This document shows, piece after piece, positions 10,986-12,490 of a stretch of 12,490 nt of DNA; the first letter of the stretch is position 1; the number at the start of each line of letters is the position of its first letter. The stretch is from Kerstersia similis (GTDB lineage: Bacteria > Pseudomonadota > Gammaproteobacteria > Burkholderiales > Burkholderiaceae_B): contig NZ_CBCSIQ010000043.1 in the NCBI RefSeq assembly GCF_965139615.1, forward strand, positions 1 to 12,490, read 5' to 3'. A program made the translations under genes and the position numbers. Under the pieces are notes generated by a model, which saw only the letters and a list, made by a program, of their open reading frames with translations, was not told the DNA's origin and did no database searches.

Positions 10986-12490
10986 TCAATTCCCCTCCAG
11001 CGCCACCAATTGCCCATTCAGCGCCAGCACATCATCCTCAGAGAACCGCCCGGCATAGAATTGCAGCTTGGCATAGGCCTGCAGCCATTCCACATGACTG
11101 CGTAACAGTTCCTGCCGCGCCCGGTAGGATTCCCGTTCGGCATGCAGGGCATCCGTGTTGGTGCGCTCGCCGCCAGCCACGCTTTTATGCATGGCCGCAA
11201 TCAGTTCCATGCTGTCAGCGACATTCTGCTGCAAGGTTTTCACACGCTCCGCACTACCGTGATAAACCCGGTAGTACTGTTCCAGCGTCGTGACCGTGCT
11301 GCGCGTCACTTGTTCCAGCTCATGCTGGGCCTGTTCCAGCCGATGGCTGGCTTGGCGGGTGGCGTAATAGCTGGAACCGCCGCTGAAAATGGGGATGGAG
11401 ACTTGCAGGCCGATTGTGTTGCTCCTGTAGTCGCGCCCTTTGTTATTGATGGTGTCGGAGACGATGCGCTCATGCGTGGCAAAGAGTGACACCCTGGGCA
11501 TGAATTGGCCCTTTTCCCGTTCGACGGTCAGGTCGTTGTAACGCACCGCAAGACGCGCCGCCTGGACTTCCGGGTTCTGCTGCTGGATGTCTGCCTGCAG
11601 GACCGCCAGATCATCTTCCGGTAAATCCGGTGCGCCTGAATGCGGGTTGATGTCCAGCAGCGCTGAGGCCGTGACCGTTGCCCCCACGATGGCAGACAAT
11701 TCCCGCAGCCGGTCAGCCAGCGCATTTTCATGATTCACCAGTTCTGCCTGGGTGGCGCCAAGCTGTGTGCGGGTTTCCAGTATGTCTATGCGCGTGCCCT
11801 CGCCTTCGGCCATCAAGCGTTCGTTGCCATTCAGCATGTCCTGGTACACACGCACCTGCCTGCGCGCCAACGCCAGCGCATCCCGGGCCAGTACGGCATT
11901 CAGATAGGCGTCAATCAGCGTTACCGCCTGCTGCTGGAATTGCAGCCGATACTGGATATCCGCATATTCCGCCTGTGTCTTGCCCATGCGGTAAGTGCTG
12001 ATGGCCGAATAATCGAAAAGCGTCTGTTCGACCGTCAGGCCGGCCCGGCGGCCATAGAAGGTATCTTCGGCGCGCACATGGCCGGTCAGTGGGCTGTCGT
12101 AATACTCCGTCTGCTGCGTGCGGTTGCGCATGTAGTTGATGGAGGCCTGCGGCAGCAAGGCGGCGCGGGCAAGTTTGCCGGCGTCCTGCCCCGCCAGCTG
12201 CGCCGCACGCGCACCCTGCACTTGCGGGTCATTGAGCAGCATGCGCTCATAGGCCTGCACCAGATCCAGTGCGGGCAACTGTTCCGCCTGCCTGTCCGAT
12301 GCCTGGTCTTCAAGCTGATGTGGTGCGGCGAATGCCACGGGTTGTGTCTGGCGCAGCATCAATACGGATGGTGGCTGGACGCCAGCAGGTTCTGCCTGAG
12401 CATGATGGCCGCTATCCAGGCAAAGCAGCAAAGCCACCACTGCTATCGACACCGGATGAGACAAACGCCCGAGGGCCCGCCGCCCTCGAA
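10986..12490 (-). CDS. TolC-family type I secretion outer-membrane protein (5' end beyond the window)
   Basis: At least 492 residues follow the first TTG (12464). Numbering from there, a hydrophobic signal-peptide core (SIAVVALLLCL, 6-16) leads to a likely cleavage site HAQA/EP. Then come the paired outer-membrane-factor repeats: LDLVQAYERMLLNDPQVQGA (66-85), a strand region with LTVEQTLFDYSA (143-154), long helices with TLIDAYLNAVLARD, and GEGTRIDILETRTQL, followed by the second repeat with NPEVQAARLAV and SIPIFSGGSS. This fits AprF/CyaE/TolC-like proteins, which form the outer-membrane and periplasmic channel of type I secretion or efflux systems. The frame stays open upstream to the edge and encodes RGRRALGR just before the TTG, the basic n-region a signal peptide needs, so the real start probably lies outside. 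It may serve the exporter at 1109-5012 or a type I system beyond the edge. Confidence 0.88.
   Translation of the reverse strand, partial: RGRRALGRLSHPVSIAVVALLLCLDSGHHAQAEPAGVQPPSVLMLRQTQPVAFAAPHQLEDQASDRQAEQLPALDLVQAYERMLLNDPQVQGARAAQLAGQDAGKLARAALLPQASINYMRNRTQQTEYYDSPLTGHVRAEDTFYGRRAGLTVEQTLFDYSAISTYRMGKTQAEYADIQYRLQFQQQAVTLIDAYLNAVLARDALALARRQVRVYQDMLNGNERLMAEGEGTRIDILETRTQLGATQAELVNHENALADRLRELSAIVGATVTASALLDINPHSGAPDLPEDDLAVLQADIQQQNPEVQAARLAVRYNDLTVEREKGQFMPRVSLFATHERIVSDTINNKGRDYRSNTIGLQVSIPIFSGGSSYYATRQASHRLEQAQHELEQVTRSTVTTLEQYYRVYHGSAERVKTLQQNVADSMELIAAMHKSVAGGERTNTDALHAERESYRARQELLRSHVEWLQAYAKLQFYAGRFSEDDVLALNGQLVALEGN

Noticed and set aside
1..12490. CRISPR array, tRNA, rRNA or replication origin
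   Set aside because: No regularly spaced short repeats, no cloverleaf with a CCA-proximal stem and no rRNA-like blocks were seen on either strand.

Overview
The window looks like a piece of a Gram-negative proteobacterial chromosome, most likely a betaproteobacterium of the Burkholderiales (Alcaligenaceae-like). That is an inference from gene content and from the GC-rich, strongly biased codon use of the two outer blocks, not a database result. Two ordinary GC-rich export loci (about 120-5012 and 10986-12490) flank a visibly more AT-rich accessory stretch (about 5013-9940) of small, patchy and broken genes.

Left block. The window opens inside an IS3-family insertion sequence (1-116, minus) of which only the orfA start and one terminal end are visible. 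A TetR-family repressor (192-891 region, minus) is divergent from a two-gene ABC exporter operon: an RbbA/YhiH-like double-ATPase plus permease fusion (1109-3874) and a YhhJ-like ABC-2 permease (3876-5012), one base apart. Two palindromes sharing the half-site TTAATGAT lie between repressor and operon and are the obvious operators. The HlyD-type adaptor gene that normally precedes rbbA is absent here.

Middle block. A GIY-YIG (LEM-3-like/COG3680-type) protein with an EVE/PUA-like C-terminal half (5323-6102, minus) is divergent from a small stand-alone protein resembling the FtsK gamma winged helix (6273-6587, plus) and a WYL-domain regulator (6657-7685, plus). After them comes a graveyard: a nucleotidyltransferase pseudogene that has lost its catalytic N-terminus (7772-8359, minus), a tyrosine-integrase fragment joined to its break point (8360-8539, plus), an orphan colicin-E1-type immunity protein (8687-9079, plus), a frameshifted IS3-family orfA fragment (about 9043-9229, plus), and a decayed AbiE type IV toxin-antitoxin locus in which abiEi and abiEii were fused by deletion and then hit by two nonsense mutations and a frameshift (9228-9703, minus). 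A palindrome upstream of the abiEi start survives.

Right block. An intact copy of the same nucleotidyltransferase (9939-10775, minus) is followed by a TolC-family type I secretion outer-membrane protein (10986-12490, minus) whose reading frame stays open to the window edge.

The two nucleotidyltransferase copies are direct repeats, about 96% identical over roughly 290 bases, bracketing about 2.2 kb that holds the integrase, immunity, IS and AbiE remnants. The middle block therefore reads as a defence/bacteriocin-resistance hotspot that has been repeatedly invaded and eroded. The best candidates for something undescribed are the stand-alone FtsK-gamma-like protein paired with a WYL regulator and a divergent GIY-YIG gene, and the orphan immunity protein. 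No tRNA, rRNA or CRISPR array was seen.
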